Origin: Candidatus Saccharibacteria bacterium CG_4_10_14_0_2_um_filter_52_9
GTDB taxonomy: Bacteria > Actinomycetota > Acidimicrobiia > Acidimicrobiales > RAAP-2
Length of the DNA: 64,000 nt
Reading direction: 5' to 3'
NCBI GenBank assembly: GCA_903970515.1
Contig: CAJCJA010000022.1
Location: 86,983 to 150,982 of the forward strand
This document shows, piece by piece, positions 23,602 to 31,803 of the stretch. Under the pieces are notes generated by a model. The model had not been told where the DNA came from and did no database searches. It saw only the letters and a program-made list of their open reading frames with translations. Position 1 is the first letter of the stretch, and every line of letters begins with the position of its first letter. A program made the translations under genes and the position numbers.

Positions 23602-25857
23602 ATGCAAGGCTTTGAGCCATTTGAAGGATTCATCGGCAAGACGGTGAGCGATTCGACGCCGTGGTGGCCCACCCCCGTCCACCCCAAGGAGAACGCTCCC
23701 AACGTCGTCGTGATGTTGATTGACGACCTCGGGTTCTCGCACTTCAGTTGCTTCGGTTCCGACCTCGAGACGCCGAACATCGACGCGTTGGCGGCGGGCG
23801 GACTTCGCTACACGAACTTTCACGTGACGCCCCTTTGTTCGCCGACGCGCGCGGCGCTCCTCACCGGTCGGAATCACCACAGCGTGGGCATGCGCGGAAT
23901 ATCGAATTGGAGTAGTGGGTTTCCGAGCATGCGCGGACACATCTCGAATCATGCGGCGACGTTGGGCGAGATGCTGCGTGAAGACGGCTACACCACTTTC
24001 GCGATTGGCAAATGGCACTTGGTGTCGATGGAGCATTCGTCCTCGGCGGGTCCCTTCGACCAGTGGCCTTTGGCGAGGGGATTCGACCGTTTCTACGGGT
24101 TCCTCGATGGCGAGACCGATCAGTTCTCACCCGACCTCGTCTACGACAATCATCGAATCGATCAACCCCGCTCCGTGGACGACGGCTATCACCTGAGCGA
24201 GGACCTTGTCGATCACGCCATTGAATTCATCCACGACGCCAAGTCGATTCGACCGGACCGGCCATTCTTCACGTACTTCGCCTTTGGTGCCATGCACGCT
24301 CCTCATCAGGCGCCCGCCTCGTATCTCGAGAAGCACCGAGGACGTTACGACGAAGGCTGGGACGTCGCGCGAGAGAAGTGGTTCGCGAAGCAAAAGGCCT
24401 TGGGGATTGTCGCCCCCGACACCGAACTGGCGCCACGAAACGACGGCGTGGAGCCGTGGGACACCCTGCCCGAGAATCAGAAGAGGCTCGCGTGCCGGCT
24501 CCAAGAGGCGTTCGCCGCGTTCTTAGAGCACACCGACGCCCAGATCGGCCGGTTCGTGGCTGACCTGAAATCTCTCGGTGAACTCGACAACACCCTTTTT
24601 CTGCTGATGTCCGACAACGGAGCCTCGCAAGAAGGTGGACCCTTCGGTGTTCTGCACGAGATGAAGTACTTCAACTTCATTTTTGAGACGCCCGACGAAG
24701 CGGTCAAGCGTCTCGACGACATCGGCGGGCCGAGTAGCCATTCGAACTATCCCTGGGGTTGGGCGCAGGCGGGTAACACGCCGTTCAAGTGGTACAAGCA
24801 GAACACCCACGAAGGGGGCGTCCACGTTCCCCTCGTCGTGCATTGGCCCCAAGGAATTGACGCCCGCGGCGAACTGCGCCACCAGTTCCACTACGTGACC
24901 GACATCACCCCCACTGTTCTCGAGTCGGTGGGGGCACGTGCGCCCGAGGTGTATCGAGGCTTTGCGCAGATACCGGTGGCGGGCGCGTCACTCGCCTACA
25001 GCTTCAACAACCAGAACGCGCCATCGCAAAAGACGACGCAGTACTTCGAGATGGTGGGCCATCGGGCCCTCTATCACGAGGGCTGGAAAGCCGTCACTCG
25101 ACACGTTCCCGGCGTGCCCTTCGATGATGATCGCTGGGAGCTCTATCACGTCGACGTCGACGCGTCCGAATGTCATGACCTCTCGTCAAGCGAGCCAGAC
25201 AAACTACGAGCACTGGTTGACCTCTGGTGGTCCGAAGCCGAGAAGTATGGTGTCCTGCCACTCGACGACCGGGGCATCGAGCTCTTCGGGGCACGTTTTC
25301 GCGACAATTCGCCCCATCCCGTGAGTCGTCACTACTCGTATCGTCCGCCGCTCAGCCCCATCCCACCGCAGGCGGCGGCGGGCATCGGGGGACGAAGTTG
25401 GAACCTCGTCGCGAGCATCGAGCGTGAGTCCCGCCAAGGCGGGGTGATCATGGCGTCGGGCACCGAGAACGCGGGGGTGAGTCTGTTCGTGAAGGACGAC
25501 CATCTTTACTTTGACTACAACATCTTCGGGGACCACCACGTCATCGAATCGAGCAGCCTCGTGCCCGTAGGGAGTAGCACCGTTGGACTTGAGTTTCGTC
25601 GTGGTGCGAAGGAGGCCGACGCGACCCTCACGATCAACGGCGCGCCGGCGGGAAGCGGACATTTCCCGTTCGTCATGCGCATCATCTCGAGCACCGGGAT
25701 GAGCATCGGCGTGGACCACGGCTCGCCAGTGTCGAAGTTGTACGACGACGAGTTCACCTTCCAGGGCGTGCTTCGCCACGTCGATATCCAACTCATCTCG
25801 CAAAACGCCAGCGAAGAACAAGAAACCGCGTCGCGCGAAGGCATGGCCCGACAGTAA
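23602..25857 (+). CDS. Arylsulfatase (type I, formylglycine-dependent sulfatase)
   Basis: A protein of 751 residues of the alkaline-phosphatase superfamily. The sulfatase signature CSPTRAALLTG begins at Cys79, the residue converted to formylglycine. Metal ligands are in LIDDLGFSHFSCFG and LMSDNGASQEGG, and other conserved parts are FAIGKWHL and GAMHAPHQAP. A C-terminal extension of about 200 residues follows the usual domain, as in large actinobacterial and Pseudomonas atsA-type enzymes. No signal peptide is visible, so it is probably cytoplasmic. It would release sulfate from aryl or alkyl sulfate esters and needs a formylglycine-generating enzyme, which is not in this window. A dehalogenase follows 34 bases later. 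Confidence 0.88.
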   Translation: MQGFEPFEGFIGKTVSDSTPWWPTPVHPKENAPNVVVMLIDDLGFSHFSCFGSDLETPNIDALAAGGLRYTNFHVTPLCSPTRAALLTGRNHHSVGMRGISNWSSGFPSMRGHISNHAATLGEMLREDGYTTFAIGKWHLVSMEHSSSAGPFDQWPLARGFDRFYGFLDGETDQFSPDLVYDNHRIDQPRSVDDGYHLSEDLVDHAIEFIHDAKSIRPDRPFFTYFAFGAMHAPHQAPASYLEKHRGRYDEGWDVAREKWFAKQKALGIVAPDTELAPRNDGVEPWDTLPENQKRLACRLQEAFAAFLEHTDAQIGRFVADLKSLGELDNTLFLLMSDNGASQEGGPFGVLHEMKYFNFIFETPDEAVKRLDDIGGPSSHSNYPWGWAQAGNTPFKWYKQNTHEGGVHVPLVVHWPQGIDARGELRHQFHYVTDITPTVLESVGARAPEVYRGFAQIPVAGASLAYSFNNQNAPSQKTTQYFEMVGHRALYHEGWKAVTRHVPGVPFDDDRWELYHVDVDASECHDLSSSEPDKLRALVDLWWSEAEKYGVLPLDDRGIELFGARFRDNSPHPVSRHYSYRPPLSPIPPQAAAGIGGRSWNLVASIERESRQGGVIMASGTENAGVSLFVKDDHLYFDYNIFGDHHVIESSSLVPVGSSTVGLEFRRGAKEADATLTINGAPAGSGHFPFVMRIISSTGMSIGVDHGSPVSKLYDDEFTFQGVLRHVDIQLISQNASEEQETASREGMARQ

Positions 25858-25891
25858 GTCGACGCATCAATACCCATCAAAAAGGAGACAT

Positions 25892-26803
25892 ATGCAGCGA
25901 GTGCGCACACCCGATGAGAAATTCACGGATCTACCCGATTTTCCCTTCAACCCGCAGTACGTCAACGTAAAAGACCCGAATGGAGGCGACGACCTGCGAG
26001 TCGCGTACCTCGACGAGGGTCCTCGTGACGTGGATGTTGTATTGCTGCTGCACGGCGAACCGAGCTGGTCCTACCTGTATCGCCACATGATCCCGGGTCT
26101 CGTCGCGGCTGGTCATCGCGTCGTCGCACCCGACCTCATTGGTTTCGGGCGTTCGGACAAGCCTACGGATCGTTTGGACTACACCTTCGCACGCCACGTC
26201 GAGTGGATGCGCGAAGCGCTCTTTGATCATCTCGAGCTTGACGACGTGACGCTCTTTGCCCAGGATTGGGGCAGTCTGATTGGTCTACGTCTGGTGGGTG
26301 AGCATCCCGAGCGATTCGCGCGCGTCGCGATTGGTAATGGGGGACTCCCCACCGGCGACGAACGACCGAACGAGGCGTTTCGCGCGTGGCAGGAATACAG
26401 CCAAACCGTTCCCGATCTGCACGTAGGCGGCATCGTCTCGGGTGGCTGCGTGACTCGTCTGAGCCCAGAAGTGGTTGCCGCGTACGACGCGCCGTTCCCC
26501 GACGACACCTATAAAGAGGGCGCGAGGCAGTTCCCGCTGCTCGTGCCCACGTCACCGGAAGATCCCGCACACGACGCCAACGTCGCGGCGTGGGAAGTAC
26601 TCGCGCGCTTCGATAAGCCGTTTCTCTGCTGTTTCTCCGACGGTGACCCCATCACCAAGGGCGGAGACAAGAAGTTCCTTTCCACCATTCCCGGTACCAA
26701 GGGCCAGCCTCACGTCACTATCGAGGGCGGTGGGCACTTCTTGCAAGAAGAAAAGGGTCCAGAGCTCGCGATGGTTCTCAACGCGTTCATTGCATCGAAC
26801 TAA
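25892..26803 (+). CDS. Haloalkane dehalogenase (alpha/beta hydrolase)
   Basis: A protein of 303 residues. The oxyanion segment LLLHGEPSWSYLYR is diagnostic of the HLD-I group (DhlA/DhmA). The nucleophile is Asp125 in LFAQDWGSLIG, followed by the halide-binding Trp126; the acid is likely in CCFSDGDPITKG and the catalytic His is in IEGGGHFLQEEKG. It hydrolyses a carbon-halogen bond to an alcohol, halide and proton in the cytoplasm. An AAAAAGGAGA ribosome site precedes the ATG. Sharing a transcript with a sulfatase suggests scavenging of sulfated or halogenated organics; this is inference, and related epoxide hydrolases must be kept in mind. Confidence 0.82.
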   Translation: MQRVRTPDEKFTDLPDFPFNPQYVNVKDPNGGDDLRVAYLDEGPRDVDVVLLLHGEPSWSYLYRHMIPGLVAAGHRVVAPDLIGFGRSDKPTDRLDYTFARHVEWMREALFDHLELDDVTLFAQDWGSLIGLRLVGEHPERFARVAIGNGGLPTGDERPNEAFRAWQEYSQTVPDLHVGGIVSGGCVTRLSPEVVAAYDAPFPDDTYKEGARQFPLLVPTSPEDPAHDANVAAWEVLARFDKPFLCCFSDGDPITKGGDKKFLSTIPGTKGQPHVTIEGGGHFLQEEKGPELAMVLNAFIASN

Positions 26804-26806
26804 GTC

Positions 26807-27265
26807 CTAGAAGTAGTGCTCGCCGAGTTGTTCGCTCCAGGGAGCGACGCGGAGTTCTCCGCGAGGGACGCTCCAACGAAACACGGGCTTGAGGTCAAGG
26901 ACCGGCGTGCCGTCAATGCCGTCGAGACCTCGCACGGTGATGCTGCGTTCGCCTATGGCGTCGATCGCGACGGTCGTGAGCAGGATGCGGTTCGGACGGT
27001 CCTTGTTGCGCTGGGCGAAGACGCCCACGTCGGGCCACTGCGCGTTACCGCGAGGGTGTCGGTGCCACGGACCCGGCGGGACTTCTTCGGCCCAGTCGGC
27101 GTAGAAGATCACCTCCACGTGCGAGAAGTCCTCGAGTCCGCGAAGTGCTTCGGAAGGGACGTCCTGGGCGAGCTCGATGGTACTCACGACGTCATCCCAG
27201 TTGTCGTCGATCGCTTCACTTCGTTCGTTGCGGATGTAGGCGATTGATCGCACGACGTGGTTCAT
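26807..27265 (-). CDS. TrmO-like tRNA methyltransferase / TsaA-type beta-barrel protein
   Basis: A protein of 152 residues of the YaeB/TrmO (UPF0066) family. The N-terminal strand is VRSIAYIRNERSEAIDD, then LEDFSHVEVIFY, then the SAM-binding signature as GVFAQRNKDRPNRILLT (canonical members read RSPxRPNPIG), then GLDGIDGTPVLDLKPVF. TrmO uses SAM to N6-methylate the threonylcarbamoyl-adenosine at position 37 of tRNA. The altered signature means another small-molecule or tRNA target is possible. It converges on the dehalogenase with only three bases between the stops. Confidence 0.7.
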   Translation of the reverse strand: MNHVVRSIAYIRNERSEAIDDNWDDVVSTIELAQDVPSEALRGLEDFSHVEVIFYADWAEEVPPGPWHRHPRGNAQWPDVGVFAQRNKDRPNRILLTTVAIDAIGERSITVRGLDGIDGTPVLDLKPVFRWSVPRGELRVAPWSEQLGEHYF

Positions 27266-27354
27266 GCAAACAATCTACTGAAGCACGGCTCGTGAGCTGA
27301 AAAAAAATGTTGCCACGGAGTATCGTGGAGTCCGCGCGTCGACGAAAGAGTGCC

Positions 27355-27951
27355 ATGGCCGAATTGACGTTTACCTACGGGACCATGGCGGCGGGTAAGT
27401 CAACGCTCGCGCTGCAGCTCTGTTGGCAATTGCGCGAAGGTCGAAGTGACGTTGCCCTCTGGACCTTCGGGGATCGCAGCGCCGATGGCATGGTGACCAG
27501 TCGCATTGGCATCGAGGCGGAGGCCGAGGCGATGGCGCCGGGCGTCGACCTGAGTGGCGCGATGACGCGTTTGCTCGACGACGGCACCAACATCCTGGTG
27601 ATCGACGAAGTGCAGTTCGCGAGCGTCGAACAAGTAGATCAACTGGCACGACTCGTCGACGACCACAACGTGGACGTCCACGCCTTTGGATTGTCGGCGG
27701 ATTTCCTGTTGAACGTCTTTCCCGGTTCAGCGAGGCTCTTCGCGATCGCCGATTGGGCGCACGAACTTCCTCTCACGTCGTCCTGCTGGTGCGGACTCAA
27801 GGGTCGCTGTAACGCGCGGGTCGTCAATGGCGTCGTCGCGCGTGAAGGCAGCCAGTTCCTCACGGGTGACGTCCTCGAAGGGGTCGTGCACTACCAGGTC
27901 TTGTGTCGCAAGCACTACCGTGCAGGACAACTCGGACCTTCAACCGAGTAG
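27355..27951 (+). CDS. tdk: Thymidine kinase (type II)
   Basis: A protein of 198 residues. The Walker A loop is YGTMAAGKSTLAL at the N terminus and the Walker B is ILVIDEVQFAS. The lasso and zinc-binding part has CWCGLKGRCNARVV and VLCRKHY, giving the four expected Cys ligands. It phosphorylates thymidine to dTMP with ATP in salvage. The ATG after GAGTGCC is chosen because the family begins just before the P-loop; an upstream in-frame extension does not resemble the family. It ends five bases before the convergent phosphofructokinase. Confidence 0.92.
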   Translation: MAELTFTYGTMAAGKSTLALQLCWQLREGRSDVALWTFGDRSADGMVTSRIGIEAEAEAMAPGVDLSGAMTRLLDDGTNILVIDEVQFASVEQVDQLARLVDDHNVDVHAFGLSADFLLNVFPGSARLFAIADWAHELPLTSSCWCGLKGRCNARVVNGVVAREGSQFLTGDVLEGVVHYQVLCRKHYRAGQLGPSTE

Positions 27952-27955
27952 GGGA

Positions 27956-28987
27956 TCAAAAGAAGGCGGAGCAGAGTTCGTAGAGTTCGCGGGGCACCTT
28001 ACGCTGACCGTTCGCGACGACCGAGAGGGGAGCGAGTTCGACCTGGCTCCCCTGTACGACCGGGATCATGCCGAATTTCCCTGCGACGACCGCGTCGTAC
28101 GCCGCGGCCCCGACGCGCGTCGCCCAAATGCGATCGTACGCCGTAGGGCTACCCCCGCGTTGTAGGTGGCCGAGGACGGTCGTGCGAACTTCGAAACCGC
28201 CGTGAGCGTCGATGCGCGCGGCGACGAATTGGCCAACACCTCTCGTCGCCAGTCGCACCCCTCCAATACCTTCGGTTGATACCTCGTCGCGCTGTTCGCT
28301 TCCTAACGTCTCGAGGTTGATGCCTTCGGCGACGACGACGATGGAGAACGCGTTGTTGGAACTTCGACGCTTGACGAGGTGTTCCACGATCTGTTCCATC
28401 GTGAGCGGGAACTCGGGAATTACGATGAGATCCGCGCCGCCCGCGAGTCCGCCCATCGCGGCGACCCAACCGGTCGCGCGTCCCATGGTCTCGACGATCA
28501 TGACGCGGTGGTGCGAGGCGGCAGTCGTGTAGAGACGGTCGAGGGACTCGGCGACAATACTTACGGCCGTGTCGAAACCAATGCAGTAGTCGGTACCGTG
28601 TAGGTCGTTGTCGAGGGTCTTGGGCACACCCACGACGGGCGCTCCTCGTTCGGCGAGCCAGTTTGCAATGCGCTGGGTCCCGTCACCGCCAATGGCGACG
28701 AGCGCGTCGAGGTGTTGGTCAATCGCGGTGAGGACGCGATCGCGACCACCCTTGGGGTCATCGAGGTTGTAGCGCGCCGTTCCGAGCAGAGTCCCACCCT
28801 GGCCCACGATGCCCGCCAACTCCTCGTGGGAGAGGTCGCGTCCTGAGTAGTCGCCCGCGAGTCCGGCCCAGCCGTTGGCGACCCCCACCAGTTGATGCCC
28901 ATCGCGAAACGCCATCTGCCCGAGGCCACGAATCGCCGCGTTGAGCCCCGGCGCGTCGCCTCCAGCGGTAAGAACACCAATGCGCAT
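27956..28987 (-). CDS. 6-phosphofructokinase (group III, phosphoryl donor uncertain)
   Basis: A protein of 343 residues. Blocks are MRIGVLTAGGDAPGLNAAIRG, AIGGDGTQRIANWL, GVPKTLDNDLHGTDYCIGFDTA, VIVETMGRATGWVA, and a C-terminal LGHLQRGGSPTAYDR. It phosphorylates fructose 6-phosphate in glycolysis. GGDGT keeps the Gly typical of ATP users, but PKTLDND has the Lys typical of pyrophosphate users. This mixture is characteristic of the actinobacterial group III enzymes, in which both donors are known. The ATG at 28987 starts exactly at the family N terminus; an upstream extension is rejected. Confidence 0.88.
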   Translation of the reverse strand: MRIGVLTAGGDAPGLNAAIRGLGQMAFRDGHQLVGVANGWAGLAGDYSGRDLSHEELAGIVGQGGTLLGTARYNLDDPKGGRDRVLTAIDQHLDALVAIGGDGTQRIANWLAERGAPVVGVPKTLDNDLHGTDYCIGFDTAVSIVAESLDRLYTTAASHHRVMIVETMGRATGWVAAMGGLAGGADLIVIPEFPLTMEQIVEHLVKRRSSNNAFSIVVVAEGINLETLGSEQRDEVSTEGIGGVRLATRGVGQFVAARIDAHGGFEVRTTVLGHLQRGGSPTAYDRIWATRVGAAAYDAVVAGKFGMIPVVQGSQVELAPLSVVANGQRKVPRELYELCSAFF

Positions 28988-29102
28988 GAACCTGCCTCGA
29001 AAAGTCGTTCCCCCACTTCGAACTTTAGGCCAGTTTCGTCCATTTTCCTTGGGTTTTGCCCCAATCACCGAATCGAGCGAAAGTCTCATTCATAATGACG
29101 TG

Positions 29103-29273
29103 ATGCACGAAAACGCGACGGTGAGCGGCCAAAATGTTCGCTCCTATGGTGACTTTTGTCAGAACCGATTCGCGACTTTCTCGGAGTGCCCGTTGTGCGG
29201 CGGCGACCTCTCGGCTGAGCACGCGCACTTTCGATGCACCGGTTGCGGGTGGCGCGACAGCTGCTGTGACTAG
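29103..29273 (+). CDS. Small zinc-ribbon protein (56 aa)
   Basis: A 56-residue protein with a clear zinc-ribbon pair: CPLCGG at 29-34, then CTGCGW at 45-50, followed by a terminal SCC. The first half (residues 1-25) is polar with FCQNRFATF. It begins at an ATG 115 bases upstream of the divergent phosphofructokinase start. Similar tiny cysteine-rich proteins occur in Actinomycetota with no known function. The spacing Cys-x2-Cys-x12-Cys-x2-Cys supports folding around one Zn. It may bind nucleic acid or a partner protein; nothing decides this. Confidence 0.6.
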   Translation: MHENATVSGQNVRSYGDFCQNRFATFSECPLCGGDLSAEHAHFRCTGCGWRDSCCD

Positions 29274-29313
29274 CAATACCTGATTATTCCCACGATTTAG
29301 AACTTCCTTAACA

Positions 29314-29357
29314 TTTCACCTTGAGCCTTCGCACGTGTCACCTTGCGTTCACTTTCC
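29314..29357 (+). promoter_or_regulatory. PHO-box-like direct repeats upstream of pstS
   Basis: Four consecutive 11-base units can be laid out: TTTCACCTTGA, GCCTTCGCACG, TGTCACCTTGC and GTTCACTTTCC. Units 1, 3 and 4 share the TTCACC-like core, and unit 2 is degenerate. The PhoP-binding sites of Streptomyces are direct repeats of 11 bases with a GTTCACC core, and pstS is a standard PhoP target. The element ends 97 bases before the pstS start. Confidence 0.62.
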
Positions 29358-29454
29358 TTTCTTAGGTTCATATATGGCAAAAAGATTCGCTCGGCGCAGG
29401 TCGGCCTTCCACTTAGCCACACACGAATCACTTTCTTTAGGAGGAAAGTTCAGA

Positions 29455-30771
29455 ATGAATAAGACACTCAGGTCACTGGCGGCGGCATCGCTGGCTGTGG
29501 CCGGTTTGCTGACGGTGCTCAGTGTGCCCGCCGGCGCTTCGGCGAAAGCCAAAACGACGACGTGTTACAAATTGACATCAACGGCCATCGCATCAAAAAA
29601 GGTGAAGGGTAAGACCTGTCCATCGGGCTACTCGACCACGAAGCCGAGTTTGCAGGGCAGTGGACTCTCTGGCGACCCTGACCTCGTCGTACCGAGTTCG
29701 GTCTCGCTCGCCATCAACGGTTCGTCGTTTGACGCGCCAGAGGTAGGAGCGACGACAAGTGGATCAACGGCCTACAGTGCGGGCGGCAGCGTGTCGTTCA
29801 GTTCGTATCCGGCCGCCGGTTCAGGAACCGGACGCACTGACATCGTGAACGGTTCGGTGAACATCGGATTCTCCGACCAGCCAATGTCGCCGACGGCGGG
29901 CACGTTGCCTTCCGGTGCGACCGAGTCGAACTACGCGCAGGTTCCCTACATCTTGGGTGGCGCCGTCGTTGGCTACAACCTCGGTACCGGCTTTGACAAC
30001 GTCAAATTGACCGCACAAGAGATTGCGAACATCTTCAACGGCACGATCACCGAGTGGTCCGACCCGACGATTGTCGCGACGAACGGTGGTTCGTCCACTG
30101 GACTCGGTAAGGAGTTGGCGGATCTTGGCACGTACAACGAGCCCAAGGACACGATCAAGGTGATCTACCGCAACGCGAGTTCGGGCACCACCTACGCGTT
30201 CACGAACTACCTGCAAGCTGCAGGCGCCACGACGTTGACGCCCTCGGGCAATCCAATGGAAGGCACTGGCGCGAAGTGGAACGCATCGAACATCTTGGGC
30301 GCGGCGAACAACTCGGCCTTGGCCCAAGACATCGTGAATACCGTTGGTTCGATTGGCTACGTCGAGTACAGCTACTTGCTCATCCCTGGCAACGCGAAGA
30401 TTCAGTCAGCGGAATTGCAAGATAAGAACGGTCAGTGGTTGCAAGTAAGTGAGCCCGAGATCGCGGCCGCGGCCGCGGCGGCGGGTAGTGCGGTGACGCC
30501 AGACAACTTCTCGATAGTCGATGAGCCTGGTAACAACGTGTGGCCCCTTGCGACCTACAGTTGGGCGCTGGTCAACAAGACCCAGTCCAGTGAGGCAACT
30601 GGCGAAGCAATCGTGAAGTATCTGGACTGGGAGACGCATTACGCCCAGCACTCTGGCCTCGCGTTGGGAGAAGGCTACGTGCCATTGCCCGCTGCGGTCC
30701 AGGCGTACGCGCGCCAGCAGTTAGAGACCGTCACGTACAACGGCACCGTGCTGTTGAACCAGAAGTCATAA
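29455..30771 (+). CDS. pstS: Phosphate ABC transporter substrate-binding protein PstS
   Basis: A protein of 438 residues. A Sec signal peptide ends near PAGASA without a lipobox cysteine. The mature protein has the PstS phosphate-binding pattern: INGSSFDAPEV near the start, YPAAGSGTGRTDI, INGxDQP-type segment IGFSDQPMSPT, ALTAQEIANIFNGTITEWSDP-like (LTAQEIANIFNGTITEW), and YRNASSGTTYAFTNYL. It captures inorganic phosphate outside the cell for PstCAB. AGGAGGAAAG lies at the ideal distance from the ATG; a longer upstream frame is rejected. Lack of a lipid anchor is unusual for a monoderm PstS. First gene of pstSCAB. Confidence 0.92.
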   Translation: MNKTLRSLAAASLAVAGLLTVLSVPAGASAKAKTTTCYKLTSTAIASKKVKGKTCPSGYSTTKPSLQGSGLSGDPDLVVPSSVSLAINGSSFDAPEVGATTSGSTAYSAGGSVSFSSYPAAGSGTGRTDIVNGSVNIGFSDQPMSPTAGTLPSGATESNYAQVPYILGGAVVGYNLGTGFDNVKLTAQEIANIFNGTITEWSDPTIVATNGGSSTGLGKELADLGTYNEPKDTIKVIYRNASSGTTYAFTNYLQAAGATTLTPSGNPMEGTGAKWNASNILGAANNSALAQDIVNTVGSIGYVEYSYLLIPGNAKIQSAELQDKNGQWLQVSEPEIAAAAAAAGSAVTPDNFSIVDEPGNNVWPLATYSWALVNKTQSSEATGEAIVKYLDWETHYAQHSGLALGEGYVPLPAAVQAYARQQLETVTYNGTVLLNQKS

Positions 30772-30813
30772 GTAAAAGAAATACTGAACAACGAGAACTG
30801 GGAATGAGTTGAT

Positions 30814-31803
30814 TTGTCGCTAATTGGAGAATCAATTGTTGACTCAGAGTTGAGAGGCGACAAGGGCGTAGTGGCGGAGTTCTCCTCCGCCACTACGTCG
30901 CGCTCCTGGTATCACTACTTGTTACTCACGGCGTGCGTGCTGTTCGGCGCTGTGAGCGTGGGCTTCGTCGGATCGATCATCCAAAAGTCACTGCCCACGT
31001 GGCTACACCATTCGACGACGCTTATCGGGGGTGGTGGATGGCAATCGCCCAGCGGGCCATTCGGCGGCTTAGCGATGATCGTCGGAACCCTCGAGACATC
31101 CCTCATCGCTCTCGTCATCGCCGTCGTAATCGGGCTGGGCACGGCAATTTCCATTGTCTTCTTCATCCCGCGTCGACTGCGCAACATTGTGGCGACGTTC
31201 GTCGAACTACTTGCCGCGGTGCCGAGCATCGTCTATGGCCTGTGGGGTTTCCTCGTGCTCGCGCCATTCATGTATTCGACAATCGACCCGTGGCTGAACT
31301 CGTGGCCCTTCGCGCGTGAAATTTGGGGCGATCCCAGTCAGCAATACGGCCCTTCGCTCTTCCTCGCCGCAATCGTGCTCGGTGTGATGATTCTGCCGAC
31401 CTTTGTCGCCATCAGTCGCGAGGTCATCTCGGTCGTTCCCGACGATCTCATCGAAGCGAGTCTCTCGCTCGGCGCCACGCGCTGGCAGGTCATTCGCAAG
31501 GTGGTGCTCCCGACGGCGCGCATTGGGCTCTTCGGCGCGACGTTCCTCGCCTTGGCACGAGCGACCGGCGAGACGGTCGCGGTCGCGCTCATCGCGGGCG
31601 GTGTCGCGAAGGTCCAGTGGCACATGCTGAACCCGGGAACGTCGATTGCCTCATGGATCGCGACCGAGTTTGGCGAAGCACAAGGCAATGAGGTCTCCGC
31701 GCTGATGGCACTCGGCGTCCTTTTGATGTTGTTGAGTTTTAGTCTCTCGCTCGTGAGTCGTTGGCTCGTGAGTCGTCAGCGAAAGTTGTTGGCCAGGGTA
31801 TGA
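30814..31803 (+). CDS. pstC: Phosphate ABC transporter permease PstC
   Basis: A protein of 329 residues with six membrane helices and the inner-membrane-transporter EAA loop EASLSLGATRWQVIRKVVLP, followed by RATGETVAVALIAGG, a strongly conserved PstC segment. With PstA it forms the membrane channel for phosphate. The likely start is TTG, after GGGAATGAG; a nearby ATG at 30804 is out of frame and stops after two codons. A 42-base gap separates it from pstS. It overlaps pstA by four bases (ATGA). Confidence 0.92.
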   Translation: MSLIGESIVDSELRGDKGVVAEFSSATTSRSWYHYLLLTACVLFGAVSVGFVGSIIQKSLPTWLHHSTTLIGGGGWQSPSGPFGGLAMIVGTLETSLIALVIAVVIGLGTAISIVFFIPRRLRNIVATFVELLAAVPSIVYGLWGFLVLAPFMYSTIDPWLNSWPFAREIWGDPSQQYGPSLFLAAIVLGVMILPTFVAISREVISVVPDDLIEASLSLGATRWQVIRKVVLPTARIGLFGATFLALARATGETVAVALIAGGVAKVQWHMLNPGTSIASWIATEFGEAQGNEVSALMALGVLLMLLSFSLSLVSRWLVSRQRKLLARV

